Source of the DNA: Theristus sp. LFF4_11
Taxonomy: Eukaryota; Nematoda; Chromadorea; Monhysterida; Xyalidae
Length of the DNA: 17,910 nucleotides
Direction: 5' to 3'
Assembly: GCA_030248135.1 (NCBI GenBank)
Contig: JASANC010005633.1
Coordinates: forward strand, 1 to 17,910
Part shown: positions 1 to 12,666 of the stretch, piece after piece
How positions within the stretch are numbered: position 1 is the first letter of the stretch
Layout of the letters: each line of letters starts with the position of its first letter
The notes under the pieces: generated by a model
Told to the model about the DNA's origin: nothing
The model's input: the letters and a program-made list of their open reading frames with translations, nothing else
Databases searched by the model: none
Translations under genes and position numbers: made by a program

Positions 1-37
1 CTGTATGCTATACTCATATATATCTACACCAGCAGTA

Positions 38-484
38 TCAGCAGTTCAAATGACTGAGCCACCTGGCACAGTTGGTGCATGCTTGTTTCAACATTTCAAT
101 GGTTTGCTTCTGGGTGTCGCCAGCTGGTATACTAGCGGTGCTGCTTAAACCATCGCCGTTTAGTTGTGCCGTCGTTGATGTACTGTTATTACTCGACGGT
201 ATCGCGTGATTTACCAACTGATTCACAGATACATCAAGCTCAACGTCTTGCGCGTTCGCCACAGCAGTCTGCTGGGTGTACTCTAGATCCATGGCGCTTT
301 GCTGTTGATTGGAGAATAAGTTTTCCGTCGGTATCTTCTTAGTCGCTGCGGAACTACCCTGTTGATTTCCATTGTCCATTTCATCTTCATCGTCGTTCGT
401 TTCCTCTTCGTTCTTTCGAGTCATCATGATCTTCGAACGATTCAATGGACTCGAGGTGCGACGGACCTTTTGGAACACCAGTCG
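38..484 (-). CDS. 3'-terminal exon of an unrecognised, mostly disordered protein (partial)
   Basis: An open frame of about 148 codons ends in TGA at 38-40. It has no ATG at its 5' end: the frame is open back to a plausible splice acceptor (TTTTAG on the minus strand, exon start at 484), so I read it as the last exon of a longer gene whose upstream exons would lie at higher coordinates. The first in-frame ATG pair is about 20 codons in (ATCATGATGACT). Composition runs from a basic stretch (KVRRTSSPLNRSK) through an acidic run (NEEETNDDEDEMD) to a long Q/N/S/T-rich segment, then a short tail with three cysteines (QACTNCARWLSHLNC). This bias looks coding and intrinsically disordered, as in many nuclear proteins. 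I recognise no domain or family. Upstream exons could not be placed; 638-844 minus is open but unconvincing. The main doubt is whether the acceptor is used. Confidence 0.5.
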   Translation of the reverse strand, partial: RLVFQKVRRTSSPLNRSKIMMTRKNEEETNDDEDEMDNGNQQGSSAATKKIPTENLFSNQQQSAMDLEYTQQTAVANAQDVELDVSVNQLVNHAIPSSNNSTSTTAQLNGDGLSSTASIPAGDTQKQTIEMLKQACTNCARWLSHLNC

Positions 485-1141
485 CTAAAATGAGCATGCA
501 GTTTACCTTATAACATGTAGTTGTGAATTTGTGGTTGTAGCAGCTTAGTTGTAAGTTAGTTTTAATAAACAGTTTTAAAAGCTCATAGTAAATTTTTGTC
601 GGAAAGCGGTAAACAGTAACGCGAATAGTCACGTACATCACAAAAAAGTGTTCACAAAACGAACCAGATGCAGTTGACCTAGCTGACTGTGCCGCTGCAC
701 TGGAGATGCGAAGCATTTGAAACTGTCGAATGGCCGCTGCTGCGTGGAATGCTTTCTATAAAAATGATTATCCACTATATCTGTCATCCTATCGTTAACA
801 GAACAAAACACAATGAACGAAAGTGTAAAAAGCGAACCATCCATTTCTTCTTTGCCAGACTTTTCTGTAGCTGAGCGCGCACCATCTCGTGAATGTCCTT
901 CGTTGCTGCTGCATCACTGCAGATCCTAAATGCATCTATACGATTAATATTGAATGTTTCAAGAAGTTATCAATCTAAAGCTTAATGTAATTACGGAATT
1001 GTTTACTGAATCAGATGACAAAAAGCGCTGTGCATGCCCACAGCCTCTGCTTGAACGGTCAAGAGGTAACATTTTTGTATTTTGGCGACTCTCATTGCAA
1101 GAAACGCAAGCACTTACATAAAAACTTATCACATGTACATA
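485..1141. other. Intergenic or intronic sequence, no gene recognised
   Basis: Short frames occur on both strands (689-874 plus; 638-844 and 387-716 minus), but none has a recognisable motif or a clear splice context apart from overlapping the exon at 38-484. This stretch may hold introns or upstream exons of that gene. I see no repeat or RNA gene here. Confidence 0.4.
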
Positions 1142-1948
1142 TAGTCGAACTCAAAAAAATGTGGAATCGCTGATTGGTCGACCGAGCGGAGGCTGCTCAA
1201 CCTGCACCGTTCTTTTTTCGTAGATTTGGATTTTATTGAAACGTGTTTTTATGAATTTTCAGCACCCTTTTTATGCTAAAAGTAAACTCAAAGGTTAGAG
1301 ACCGCGAAATTCAGAAAGATTTTTATTCAACAGCTCAACTCAAAATGCATTTTGACCACAACGCGCGACCAAATAAATAAAATAAAATACGACGACGTCG
1401 TCGCTTAATTTTTGCATGTGAACTGAAAAAGATAAAAAAACCTAAGAGTGCGCTGTGCATGGTTTGCTGCGTGCACCAAGTAAATGAACACAGCAGCTTA
1501 CCAAAAACAACCCAAAAACGGTGAAAATGAAAGATGAAAGCAAGTCGTCGTCGTGTCGTCGTCGTCCGCGAAGTCTGGAACGCATTTTTTCAATTGCAGA
1601 CGCATGTCGATCGGTCAGCTAGGAATGAAACCTTCTTCAGCTGGCTACACAGGCACTCATTTCAGGCTTTTGTCTTTCTGTTCACACGCAAAAATTAAGC
1701 GACGACGTCGTCGTCGTCATCAATAAAAAATGCATTTTGAGCTGTTGAATAAAAAAAATCTGAATTTCGCAGTTCTCCAACCCTTTGAGTTTATTTTTTA
1801 GTGAAAAGGGGGTGCTGGAAATTCACACTCATTCAAAAGAAACACGTTCCAACAGAATCCAGATCCACGAAAAAAGAAGGGTGTGGAGTGTGAGCAGCCT
1901 CGCTCGGCCGACCAATCAGCTGATTCCACATTTTATTGAGTTCGACTG
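1142..1948. mobile_element. Long fold-back MITE, TA-flanked (Tc1/mariner-like ends)
   Basis: About 807 bases form an imperfect inverted repeat. The left end reads (T)AGTCGAACTCAA and the right end is its complement, TTGAGTTCGACT(G). Pairing continues inward through the GGAATC-GCTGATTGGTCG region, the AAACGTGTTT region, the CAACAGCTCAA block, the CGACGACGTCGTCGCTTAATTTTTGC block (about 1390-1415 against 1688-1715), and weakly on to about 1470/1640. TA dinucleotides flank both ends (1140-1141 and 1949-1950), as expected for Tc1/mariner-type target duplication. The interior has no transposase; it contains GTC/GAC-rich runs around 1540-1566. Superfamily is inferred only from the TA and the end sequence. 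Arms differ by small indels, so it is not a fresh insertion. Confidence 0.75.
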
Positions 1949-1950
1949 TA

Positions 1951-2574
1951 AATTGTTTGTGTTGGGGTGTTTGCTTTAAGGTGTTAAGCGCCGTTCCCTG
2001 CGTTGCGATAACAAAGTTAAGTAAGTTAGATAGGTGACAAGGAAATAATTAACGACAATTAAATTAATGTAGTTGACAAAAGAAAATTAAAACGTTGACA
2101 CTATCGTCTGAAGCACATATAACATGCAAGTGTGTGTTCAGAGAGTAGGACAGTTACAGTGAAATTGGGTTCACCGTTTACTGATGATCTAAGAATGATC
2201 AGATGATCACAGAAAAGAATAGATACTGATGTTTCCAAAAATCATTAGTTTGATATTAACAGTTGACGCTTTTTGAGCAAGACTTACGTTTACGTTCAAG
2301 TTTTTAAATTTAATTTTTCCACTTTTTTCACATTTAAAGTTTTTGCCTTTTCAAAACAAAAACAAGGACACAGAAAAAGAAAAAAGGTTAATAGACAATA
2401 AGATGAAGAATAACATATACTTATAACCAGCAAACTAAAAATAATAACAAGCAAATTACAGTGGCCAAAACCACAACGTACACATACATAGAGGATACGT
2501 TACAACGTTCTTAAACTGTTTCATTTCTACGTACGTACATCAAAGCAGGTTTATAACGGTGTGGATGAGCTGTT
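1951..2574. other. Intergenic sequence 3' of the kinase gene
   Basis: A/T-rich sequence with no supported gene. This is where the 3' UTR of the minus-strand kinase gene should lie, but I found no canonical AATAAA (TTTATT on the plus strand) close downstream of its stop. The 60-70-codon frames at 2511-2717 and nearby overlap the last kinase exon in other frames. Confidence 0.4.
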
Positions 2575-4932
<2,358 letters not shown>

Positions 4933-5940
4933 TTCTTCAGGTACAGGGTCCTACTAGTTTGCAGTACGGTACCACGCAGCGCAGCTACAGTAACAGGCAA
5001 AAGCACTGTTCGCCGGAGAAATAAACAGTCGCAGGTGCAAGATGCTTCAGTTTTGTATGATTCTTCTGCTCTTGAGCAATATGACGCAAATGGATGCGGA
5101 ATCCAGTGACATTTGAGATATATATGTTCTTGGGAAGTTATAAAGCAACAACGGGTTGTGGATATCCATGTTTTGTTGTTACAAGACATGCGTGCGAGAG
5201 TAAACGTAAACAGGTACGATAATTCGGTTTGCACCTCAGCGGCATTATTCTAATTATCGAAACAGGCTCATGTGAATCAGACTTACAATACTTGATGCTG
5301 AATTTTTGTTGCAACGAGTAAATATCATCTGATAACCTTATTATACTCAAGAACAAATAAACATGGCGCATCGACTTGAGGCAACAGACTAGTTCATTAA
5401 TCAGTCAGTCAGTCGAGTGAATTCTAACAAAACACATACAATTTCTGTGAGTAATACCTTTCGGGCATTGATTTCTGTGAGTAATACTTTTCGGGCATTA
5501 TTCTGATCCAAAAGCACAACAGCATTTGCAACAGCATAAACAGCTATCCAGGTACCATGCAGTACTGTACATACGTGCATATGTATACAGTACGCGGACA
5601 TGGATAACAAATCTAATTTTTTTATTTCTCGTTTTCATTTATCCTTTCACCAATGGAAAAAGAATCAATCCATATCAATCGAAAATCATTTTTTTCTGCT
5701 TGACTGAACTCACTCAGACAGTGAGTCACAAAAGCAAGTCTCAAATATTATTTTCAATTAAGAGTACCAACCACTTGGGCACCTTTGTAGGTACACCAAT
5801 TGAACAAAAAACAATGTGGTGCTTGAGGTGTTTGCTAACGGTAACATAAATGAGGTCAAAGAATTTCCGTACAGCAGTACGGAATTGCAGTATAGAGAAA
5901 TTTTGGAAATACAGAATAAGTTTGAAGTTCAAATCTAATC
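4933..5940. other. Intergenic sequence upstream of the kinase gene
   Basis: This region should contain the kinase promoter and 5' UTR. No TATA box or trans-splice acceptor can be assigned with confidence, although CTAG immediately 5' of the first exon on the minus strand could serve as an acceptor. Several 60-100-codon frames on the minus strand (4929-5234, 5138-5371, 5401-5610, 5741-5932) have no recognisable motif. There is a short (TCAG)n run at 5401-5413 and a small hairpin, TTCCGTA-loop-TACGGAA, at about 5866-5883. Confidence 0.4.
5441..5500. repeat. 30-base tandem duplication
   Basis: Two adjacent copies of a 30-base unit beginning ATTTCTGTGAGTAATAC and ending TTTCGGGCATT, differing at two positions. 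Because 30 is a multiple of three, a minus-strand frame through it shows a repeated NARKVLLTEI peptide, but that frame has no other coding support. Confidence 0.9.
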
Positions 5941-6165
5941 TTATGTATAAAACTCAGTTTTAGCAGCTCCGATCTTCTCTTCCAGCGAAACAACCCATCC
6001 TTGCGCGCTGAACTTGATCAACTGCCCCATCGGCGGGAGCGGGAAAACAATGAGACTCGACGTATTTAGAAACCGTAAATGTTGATATCGTTCAACCGAT
6101 TTGAAGGTAAAAATTAATGTGAACGCTGTTATGCTGTACTTGGTGCAAATGTTTTCATTGGCACC
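5941..6165 (-). pseudogene. Exon of a membrane-associated protein, possibly TMEM231-like; gene apparently incomplete
   Basis: About 74 codons and a TAA stop read GANENICTKYSITAFTLIF and continue through TFKSVERYQH, LRFLNTSSLIVFPLPP, MGQLIKFSAQ and GWVVSLEEK. The order of a hydrophobic strand ending in TF, a basic/aromatic stretch, then a PxP-like turn and a QL strand is reminiscent of the middle of TMEM231, a transition-zone (cilium) membrane protein; this is a remote match from memory. The TMEM231 C-terminal domain and last membrane segment were not found downstream, and a 262-base MITE abuts the 5' edge, so I call it a pseudogene or fragment. It could instead be an intact unknown gene with the MITE inside an intron. 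The natural acceptor would be the AG in TAGGTGCC at the MITE junction. Confidence 0.35.
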
Positions 6166-6167
6166 TA

Positions 6168-6429
6168 CCGTAAAGTCTTGCATATAAGGTTCCTCCCACT
6201 TATAAGAACCCCAACCAAAAGTGGGCGGAGTATCACATGGCGGGAAACCAAAAAATTCAAAATTTTGACTTGGTCGAAAACCTATCCCGTTTTTAAGGCC
6301 CGGACTTCCTAATCTTCGCTTTATAAGACCTCCTCCCACTTATAAGGTATTCACACAAAATTTCACTTTTTTCAGAAATTTTTGATTTTCAAATTTATAT
6401 AAGGAGACCTTATATGCAAGACTTTACGG
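6168..6429. mobile_element. 262-base MITE with ~30-base inverted ends, TA-flanked
   Basis: The terminal inverted repeat is CCGTAAAGTCTTGCATATAA followed by GG. It is perfect at 6168-6189 against 6408-6429, and a second inner pairing (TCCTCCCACTTATAAG-like) recurs at about 6190-6207 and 6327-6345. TA flanks the element at 6166-6167 and 6430-6431. It carries no coding capacity. Removing it joins ACAGAAATA to GGTGCC of the adjacent exon, so it sits at or just inside an intron/exon edge of the gene remnant. The TIR beginning TACCGTA resembles that of the element at 12875-13323. Confidence 0.85.
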
Positions 6430-6439
6430 TATTTCTGTC

Positions 6440-6680
6440 TTTTCCAATTCACCTGTCTGATCTTCTTGTCCGCTGAGAAACGTTGGCCACAATTCGGCGT
6501 GCTTACACGCAGTAAAATAAGCCCAATTATTGAGATGAAAAGAAAGAAGCACAGAAACAGTGTGCTCGCAAAAATAACGTGCAACGTCATAAAGACATTT
6601 AGAATGTCTTGTAAGTGCATGTACAATGTACGATGTGTGTTTATATCGCACTGCAACCTTCCGCCGATACAAGTACCCAT
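6440..6680 (-). pseudogene. Possible N-terminal exon(s) with a membrane segment, partner of the 5941-6165 exon
   Basis: On the minus strand, ATG at 6678-6680 opens a frame containing a strong hydrophobic run (HVIFASTLFLCFFLFISII then GLILLR) followed by a basic tail (KKIRQVNWKRQKYRK). A donor-like GTAAGC follows GLILLR and an acceptor-like TTTCTCAG follows about 34 bases later, too short for a normal intron. A different frame over the first part reads YLYRRKVAVRYKHTS, which resembles the start of TMEM231 proteins (before their first membrane helix), suggesting a small intron or frameshift near 6560-6640 that I cannot place. Together with 5941-6165 this would be the 5' half of one gene. I cannot assemble a complete reading frame. 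Confidence 0.3.
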
Positions 6681-9464
6681 ACTGCGTAAGATTCAACTTT
6701 AGTTTTTTTCATTTCTTAACTACTGATATTTTTGCTACACGTGTTATAAAATCAATTGGGTTCTATTTCTAATAGAGAACACAAGCTTTATGGGTGGTTC
6801 ACGGTTCTTTATGGGAACCTGTACAAGCAAAATCTAATCAAAGTTATTATGCGCTTGCATGATTTGATGATACGAATCATTTGTGGTCTGTAAGATCTTT
6901 TTTGACGAAGTTTCTTTGAATCTAAATAAGCAAGCAATCAACGCTTTCCTTTTGAACACTGATGTCTAAGCAGTTTACTTACAATGAAATATCTTAAATG
7001 TAAATCTTAAAAAATGTTCTTATGTGGATGGGTTAGGAAAAGATTAGTTGCGTGGGACATGCTGCACGAATCGCGCGGTGCACTTTGCTCACTCTGGGTA
7101 GATGCAGAGCAAGCGCAAAAAAATAATGCTGTACAACTTCAAATCGTCAATTATTTTGATAACGATATATTATACGCATCAGCTGTGTAACAAGCGAAGC
7201 TGGTTCGATCGACTAGAATTCAATTTAAAACCCGCATGAATGTGAGGTCAGATGACAAGCAGTGGATTGATATCAAACACAAACGGGCGATTCTTTTTCG
7301 TGTCCGACCGAAAACGAATTTCCAGTACGCACTTGAAAGTTCATTTATTTTTCTTGTACACGCGGCAAAATAATGTCTAGCTTGCGCATTATAATGTAAC
7401 GGCGCCGTAAGCAGAGTGTAATTTACTAGGAATGACTATTGAGTTTTTTTTCAAAACGAACCATCTTTCTGCAAATGGAACCGAGTATTAACTAAAATGA
7501 GTTTATTTCTCAAGCGCAAGTTCACGAGAGACTGCAGAAAACAGTTTTTCTGTAAAACGCATGAAGACAGACCTTAAAATTACAGACTGCTTGACGACGG
7601 ATTAAAAAGTAGATTTTCAATTTTGCAAACAAGAGCGGGTAAACAAGCAGGTGACAAAAATTACTGCTTACGATTGTATACCGTCAGTTACAGTGTAGCT
7701 TTGTGACTTTATTCGCTCGGCACGGTTGCCTCTGAACTGTCTTACAAAACAAAAGTAAAAAAAATCACTCAAGCAGATCCGATGACACGGTGGACATTAT
7801 TACTTGCTTCCACCGAGCCTTGATGGCGCCTGAACGCCGATAAGCACATCATCCGGAGCCACAGCGCGCAGCAACAAGTCTGATCTTTAACAAGCTTTCC
7901 TAAAACTGAAACTGTGCAATATACACAGTACATATAACGATGTGCGTTGGCATTCACAATTAATGACGACAAGGCAAATGCATTAATCACATGCCGCTCA
8001 GTGCCCCCAATGAGCGGTGGGCGATGAGACGGCCTCGAAAACTTGTGTTCTCGTTGTTGTTGTTGTTGTTGTTGTTCAGGTTGGAAAGCAGAAGCAGCAG
8101 CTGAGGTTCTTAGCCTTGTTCATACATGCACGCACTAAACACGCATAAGCATCTACACGTACAAGGTTGCTCTTGTTCTAGAAGTGCCGTTGCTTAGAGC
8201 GCTACTAAGCTTGTATATACTACAACAACTAAAACACACGATACACATGTATACATGCGTTGTAGATGCATTGTACATTATGCGTCGGACGATAAAAAGA
8301 AACACATGACACGAGTGTATATAGCGACTGTATATAGCCGAGGTTCTCTGGTTCATAGGAACGCGTATGCTCGCCGCTGATCGCTTCGTCATACGCACAT
8401 CATATACAGTCCACATGGTTTTCGATGCTCTGCTTGATACGTCTGCATATGGTGCCCACGTGTGCGCGCCTGTGTATATCAGTCACTCAAGCATGAATAT
8501 GTCCGCTTGGTCAAGAAAAAACAGTGTATCATCACATCGAAGACGATAACGTCTTTGGAAACGCTTTTTTTTCGGTTGTTGTTCTCTTCCACTGCACATA
8601 TACAGCCTCCTGTGGCACGTGTGCCCACGTGGAATAATTCGAAGGCAACATAAAACACAATTACTATATTCGTCCAACCAAGACACACCGGCAAGTCTGC
8701 TCGGATGGAAATAATGGAAGTGTTTTTATTACGCACACGCTCTGACTGAGCATTTTAATGACCGAACTGAAAAAAGCTCAAGACGGCAATGTTATTCGCA
8801 TTTAAAAACACATGATAGCAAGTATTATTGTTTCTTAAGAGTAATCGTTGTACATGTATTGTATATCGCTCACTGAATTATTTCTGATGAAACAAAATAA
8901 AAACCTTTGTAATTAAAACTCTAACATTGGAAAGCCAATGGCGCTAGCTTCCCCGTCCCCCCTCAGCCCGTCAAAGTCACATCTGTTTTTGTTTTTGCTC
9001 TGTAAACCATCTCGCAATATGATAATTAAGAAAAGATATGATAAGATTTTGATAAAAAGATCGCCTACGCGCCATTTACGTTGTTGTTCCCCCTAATGAC
9101 ACTGTCTTGCAATACATTCGCTCGAAGAAACTAAAGGGAGCTGTCGTTTGAATATGACCATTACATCAAAAGAAACAATTTCAAATGATTTTGCAGATAT
9201 GGCAAACTGAAAACTATTTCTGCACACAGTCGCTCAACATTAAAAACTCCATTATCTTGTGTTTTTCTGTAACTCATTTACCCTTTTTACTGAGCGAACA
9301 AAAGTGTTCCTCAAACCGAAGTAAGCAAAAAAACTCCGACTTCAGGCGCCATATACGCTCATATATACAGTTTAGTTCATCTGAAGAAACATGTTGCAAA
9401 TGGAAGTTTCGATTCACGCGATACCTGGCTCGGGACGAGTTAGACGTGATACTCGCGTTCCACT
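6681..9464. other. 2.8-kb gene desert
   Basis: No frame on either strand has a recognisable domain, convincing composition or exon chain; the longest frames (60-98 codons, for example 7769-7990 minus, 8153-8416 minus and 9185-9481 plus) look random. I found no tRNA-like A/B box pair and no paired inverted repeat. Local features are a GTT microsatellite (8053-8076), three CACGTG hexamers (8457, 8616, 8626) and a C-rich patch near 8950. Confidence 0.4.
8053..8076. repeat. (GTT)8 microsatellite
   Basis: Eight perfect GTT units in otherwise non-repetitive sequence. No reading frame uses it convincingly. Confidence 0.97.
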
Positions 9465-10067
9465 CTGAGCGCCATCAGTGAGTGGCAAGATGACAAAGGA
9501 AAAAGCAGACGCACGACTTGGGCACCGTGCCGTGTCCACCAATGCGACGACGACATGCTGGCACCAGAATCTTTACTACATCGGTTGGACCGGCTTGCGA
9601 ACTTCGTGTGCAATAATCGCATCGTTGTGGTGTGATGGTGGTGCCAAACCGCGGCTGGCCGGAAACTTTTCGTACCTACGAATCTTTTTGTCACTAAACA
9701 CAAAATACATGTAAAACAAAACAAAAGTTTCCAGAATAAAACCAGAAGCAAACTGACTGCTCTTTTGGAGGAGTGTACCTTTTCATGGAGGCACGTTGAC
9801 GGTTGACATTCACAACAATGCAATACACCTGTTACGGTGCTGTTATGTCCCTAATAGTTTCGTGTTTACTACGAATAATTCCGACAGTCCCACATAATTC
9901 AATCTAACTTTTATTCAGTATAACAACGGTCCGCAACAATGGTAGAAATCGAACAGAATGAAAAATTGAATCCTTACCGTCAGGATGTCCGCTCTCCTTA
10001 TATAGGGTTCCGGCGGCGTCTGACGAAGTCTGACGAATTTTTGTTGTGTCTGGCTTTGATTTGCCTC
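9465..10067 (+). repeat. Outer inverted repeat, left copy
   Basis: Begins CTGAGCGCCATCAGTGAGTG and ends in TTTGATTTGCCTC; it is the reverse complement of 17309-17910. The outermost ~445 bases differ by only one substitution and one indel near 9891-9895; a short block around 9966-9974 holds a handful of further mismatches; the rest pairs perfectly. It contains identical 78-codon (plus) and >100-codon (minus) open frames in both copies, but these have no recognisable motif and follow from the repeat identity. Confidence 0.95.
9910..10007 (-). promoter_or_regulatory. Outward-facing promoter, donor and polyadenylation signals in left repeat
   Basis: On the minus strand: a TATA box CCCTATATAAGG (about 9997-10007), then GACGGTAAGG, a splice-donor-like site, some 20-25 bases later (9973-9980), then AATAAA (TTTATT at 9910-9915). 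The spacing of TATA to donor would allow a very short first exon. All point away from the centre of the element, toward the gene desert. Sequence-only inference; no transcript evidence. Confidence 0.45.
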
Positions 10068-10992
10068 ATCACCTTTTTAGGTGATTTGTATGTTTTGTGG
10101 ACGCATTGATTACATTACATTCCTGAGATTCCATTGTTGTTTATGACGTCTTTGAGTGGGATCACATGTTCCATTGTTTATCCTTTATGTACAGGCTTGT
10201 TGATTGTTGTGGCTGGTTCAGGAGTCATGTGATTGTTTGTTTATCATGATTCCCAAACCTGTTTACTTTCTGTGTTTGCGTCATTCCTGTATTCTTTCAT
10301 TGTTTCTCTGGAATCTTCTGTATTTTATCAGTCTCGTTGCTTCGTTCCGTAGATTCCGTAGATGAACGTAGATGAACGTAGATGAACGCCAAATTTCGTA
10401 GATTCCTGCCCGCGTTCATCAGCGTATTTTCCAGTGTCGTAAATCCAAACAGTGTTCTCCGAATAGCGTTGACAATTCTGAGACTGACTTCGACGCTCAA
10501 AGTCGAACTGGCAGAATTTGTTTATGATTTTCTAAATTGTTCATAATTTCCTCGATTTTCTGCTTTTTGTTTTGTCCTTCTAACGTTTAAAATGTCGAAT
10601 TTTGCTTGCCATTAAAAGTTCAAGAGCCAATATTCATGGAATTTGATCGTATGATTATGCGATCATGCGATTACTGTGGTAAAAATCTGAAGTTGTTGCT
10701 CTCCATTTCTTGCCAGTACTGTTGCTCCGGCAACTTGATGTCAGTAGGCCGCAATAAAGCCATGTGCTGGCGCGTATTACAATTCTCAAGATTACAATTC
10801 ACATTACCCGGTAGCTGCACTGCTACTCGTCGAACCGGCGTTGCCTGGATGCTGCACGCGCGAATCAAAGTTCGTTTGTTTTCGGCTCTCCCCGGGATCA
10901 ACCCGAATTTCTTGTAGAAAATGGTACGTGTGATCAAAACCCGGTGTTTTGTATCACTCACTTTGCCCAACCAGTACGGTTTATCGTTTTTC
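10068..10992. other. Left spacer between outer repeat and inner fold-back
   Basis: The first ~480 bases are T/G-rich on the plus strand; the mirrored right spacer is A/C-rich, so composition is symmetric about the centre though the sequences are not homologous. A minus-strand open frame (10671 into the inner element at 11084) encodes a fairly charged peptide including KNDKPYWLGKVSDTKHRV and IPGRAENKRTLIRACS. It lacks an ATG upstream of the inner-element edge and matches nothing I know; it may be a fragment of a gene cut by the inner insertion. Confidence 0.35.
10357..10386. repeat. 10-base tandem repeat, 3 copies
   Basis: CGTAGATGAA repeated three times, flanked by the related CGTAGATTC at 10348 and again at 10397, suggesting local slippage or conversion. 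Confidence 0.9.
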
Positions 10993-11002
10993 CGCAGATA
11001 TT
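10993..11002. repeat. Left copy of 10-base direct repeat (candidate target duplication)
   Basis: CGCAGATATT lies just outside the left end of the inner fold-back and again at 15804-15813 just outside its right end, in the same orientation. A 10-base exact match within a few bases of both ends is unlikely by chance and fits a 9-11-base target duplication of the kind made by Mutator-like elements. Confidence 0.6.
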
Positions 11003-11011
11003 GGTACTTGG

Positions 11012-11087
11012 TCAACTTTGCCACTAGAAAGGGGCCGCATCTTTGCCACTGGTATATAACTGCTAATAATCGCAACTTTGCCACTAC
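11012..11087 (-). repeat. Iterated GTGGCAAAGTTGC motif, left cluster (3 copies)
   Basis: Three copies of the motif (read on the minus strand as AGTGGCAAAGTTG, AGTGGCAAAGATGC, AGTGGCAAAGTTGC) lie within about 75 bases at the left end of the inner element. The cluster recurs inverted at the right end. Regular subterminal iterons of this type are commonly binding sites for an element-encoded protein; here that role is inferred. Confidence 0.8.
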
Positions 11088-11788
11088 AGGGTGTTGAAAT
11101 TTACAGCACTGAAATAAATTGTTTGTAAGAATAAATGAAGTGTCGAATTGGTAAACAGAAATAGGACGAAGGTCCCACTCCCACCTGCGCTGATTTCAGA
11201 GCTACTTAAGATAGGCTTTTTCACAATACCGACCCTCCTTAGGCACAATTTCAAAAAATTTTTAAAATTCAGTCAAATTTAGGACCAATCGAACCGCCTT
11301 GATGCCCTGAGTTCGAAAATCATATTTTTATTCTAATCCAAGCTTTTTTTATGTTTCAAAATTAGGAAAAACCTAATTTTTGACCCCCTTGTAGTAAAAC
11401 TGCTCTAGCTCGCTTCTGCTTGAAGCTATTAACAAAAATCAAACACCAATCGATTTCCCTTGTGCCCGCGCACATTTTTCGTTTTTATACTATGAGTTGA
11501 AAACGTTTTTTTATGCTCTGTATTTTTAAAAAACTGCAGAGGTAGGTGGTTTTTTACGTTTTTCGGTACTTTAGAAACGTTTGTGGGGTATAGTTGCTAA
11601 GTAATTCTGAAAGATCTACGAAAAATGTATATTCATGTAAAATTTCAGCTTCATAAAGCGTCGCCGGGAGTCACACGATACAAAACAATATGGCTTGTCG
11701 CATGCGTTTTTGGTACATGTGCCGCATGCATACTGTACATGCGCGCACACACACAGTCACAGTGCACGCAAGCAGTGTGTGCGAAAAC

Positions 11789-11893
11789 TGCGCTTGCAAG
11801 TTGTTTGTTGTTCGCTTTGCACAATCACGATGTAGCGCGTAAAGTGCGCTTGCAAGTTGTTTGTTGTTCGCTTTGCACAATCACGATGTAGCG
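11789..11893 (-). repeat. 56-base tandem repeat, left array (~1.9 copies)
   Basis: The unit read on the plus strand starts TGCGCTTGCAAGTTGTTTGT and includes TTCGCTTTGCACAATCACGA then TGTAGCGCG. Copies start at 11789 and 11845, exactly 56 bases apart. It is the reverse complement of the array at 13470-13840. Confidence 0.93.
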
Positions 11894-12612
11894 TCTCGTT
11901 GCAACGCAACAGAACAACTCAAATACGCATCGAATAAAGAAAGATGCGCATGCGTGCACGCTTTTTGTGCAACGTTGATCAAATGAAGCTTCAAATAAAA
12001 ATATCGCAACTTTCATTCAACAAAAAAGTATCAAAAGTATAATGAGCGGACCGGAACTCTTCAGGCCTTTTCAGGCCACATTTAGAGGGCCGCAATTATA
12101 CCCCTCCCGTCGGGGTCTTGCCCCGAGCGTTTTTCCGAAACTTTGAGTTCAGGGACCGGACACCGCGGCGGACAGGAGTAGGACATCGGACACAAAGTCG
12201 GACATTTTCATTTAGCGTGCGGTCACTACGCGATCTTTTGACTGTGGCTGTGTTGTCTTCATCTTCTCATTGTGCCGTGTTTGTCCGTCCGTCCTTTTTT
12301 CGGTACTCCTTCAAAATATGGGTCCGCTCAAACTTCATCGCAGCGCGCTTATTGATGGCTCATATGAAAGCCCTCGTTCTGCTGGGTAATCCTGTGTATG
12401 GGTTTTTTTGAAATTCAAAATTTTGAAGATATTTTGTTATTTGAATTTGAAATTTTTGATTAAAAGCGTCTGTGGTGGGCGTGTACAGTGCACTGAAAGT
12501 TGTATTTATGTGCTTGATAGATATTTATGATGGATACCGTTCACATGATATTGCATGAGCATGAAACAGTCATACGTCTGAAAGTAGGGCCCACGGGTTC
12601 AGTACCGAAGAC
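11894..12612. other. Unpaired centre of the inner element, left part
   Basis: No gene recognised. The only frame of note (12118-12411 plus) lacks a motif. There is a cluster of four CGGACA hexamers at about 12158-12208 and a small inverted pair GAGCGGACC (12043) / GGTCCGCTC (about 12321), which may mark another degraded element. Confidence 0.35.
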
Positions 12613-12645
12613 GTGGGGGTGGGGGGGTACGTACACCCCCCCCCC
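12613..12645. repeat. G-run/C-run hairpin
   Basis: GTGGGGGTGGGGGGG, then the self-complementary TACGTACA, then a run of at least nine C. It forms a near-perfect hairpin and a potential quadruplex strand on either side. Confidence 0.85.
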
Positions 12646-12666
12646 TAGAGCACCCGAGACCTCCGC

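Noticed and set aside
5138..5371. Minus-strand frames between the kinase and the gene remnant as missing TMEM231-like C-terminal exons
   Set aside because: None shows a membrane segment followed by a basic tail or any convincing similarity, and donor/acceptor phases could not be matched.
9478..9714. 78-codon open frame identical in both outer repeats (also 17661-17897)
   Set aside because: Identity follows from the DNA repeat being identical; it begins with GTG, has no motif or splice context, and a longer frame overlaps it on the other strand.
10671..11084. 137-codon minus-strand frame
   Set aside because: It starts with GTG inside the inner element's iterons and crosses the element boundary. 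The inner part might be a fragment of something older, but no family is recognisable.
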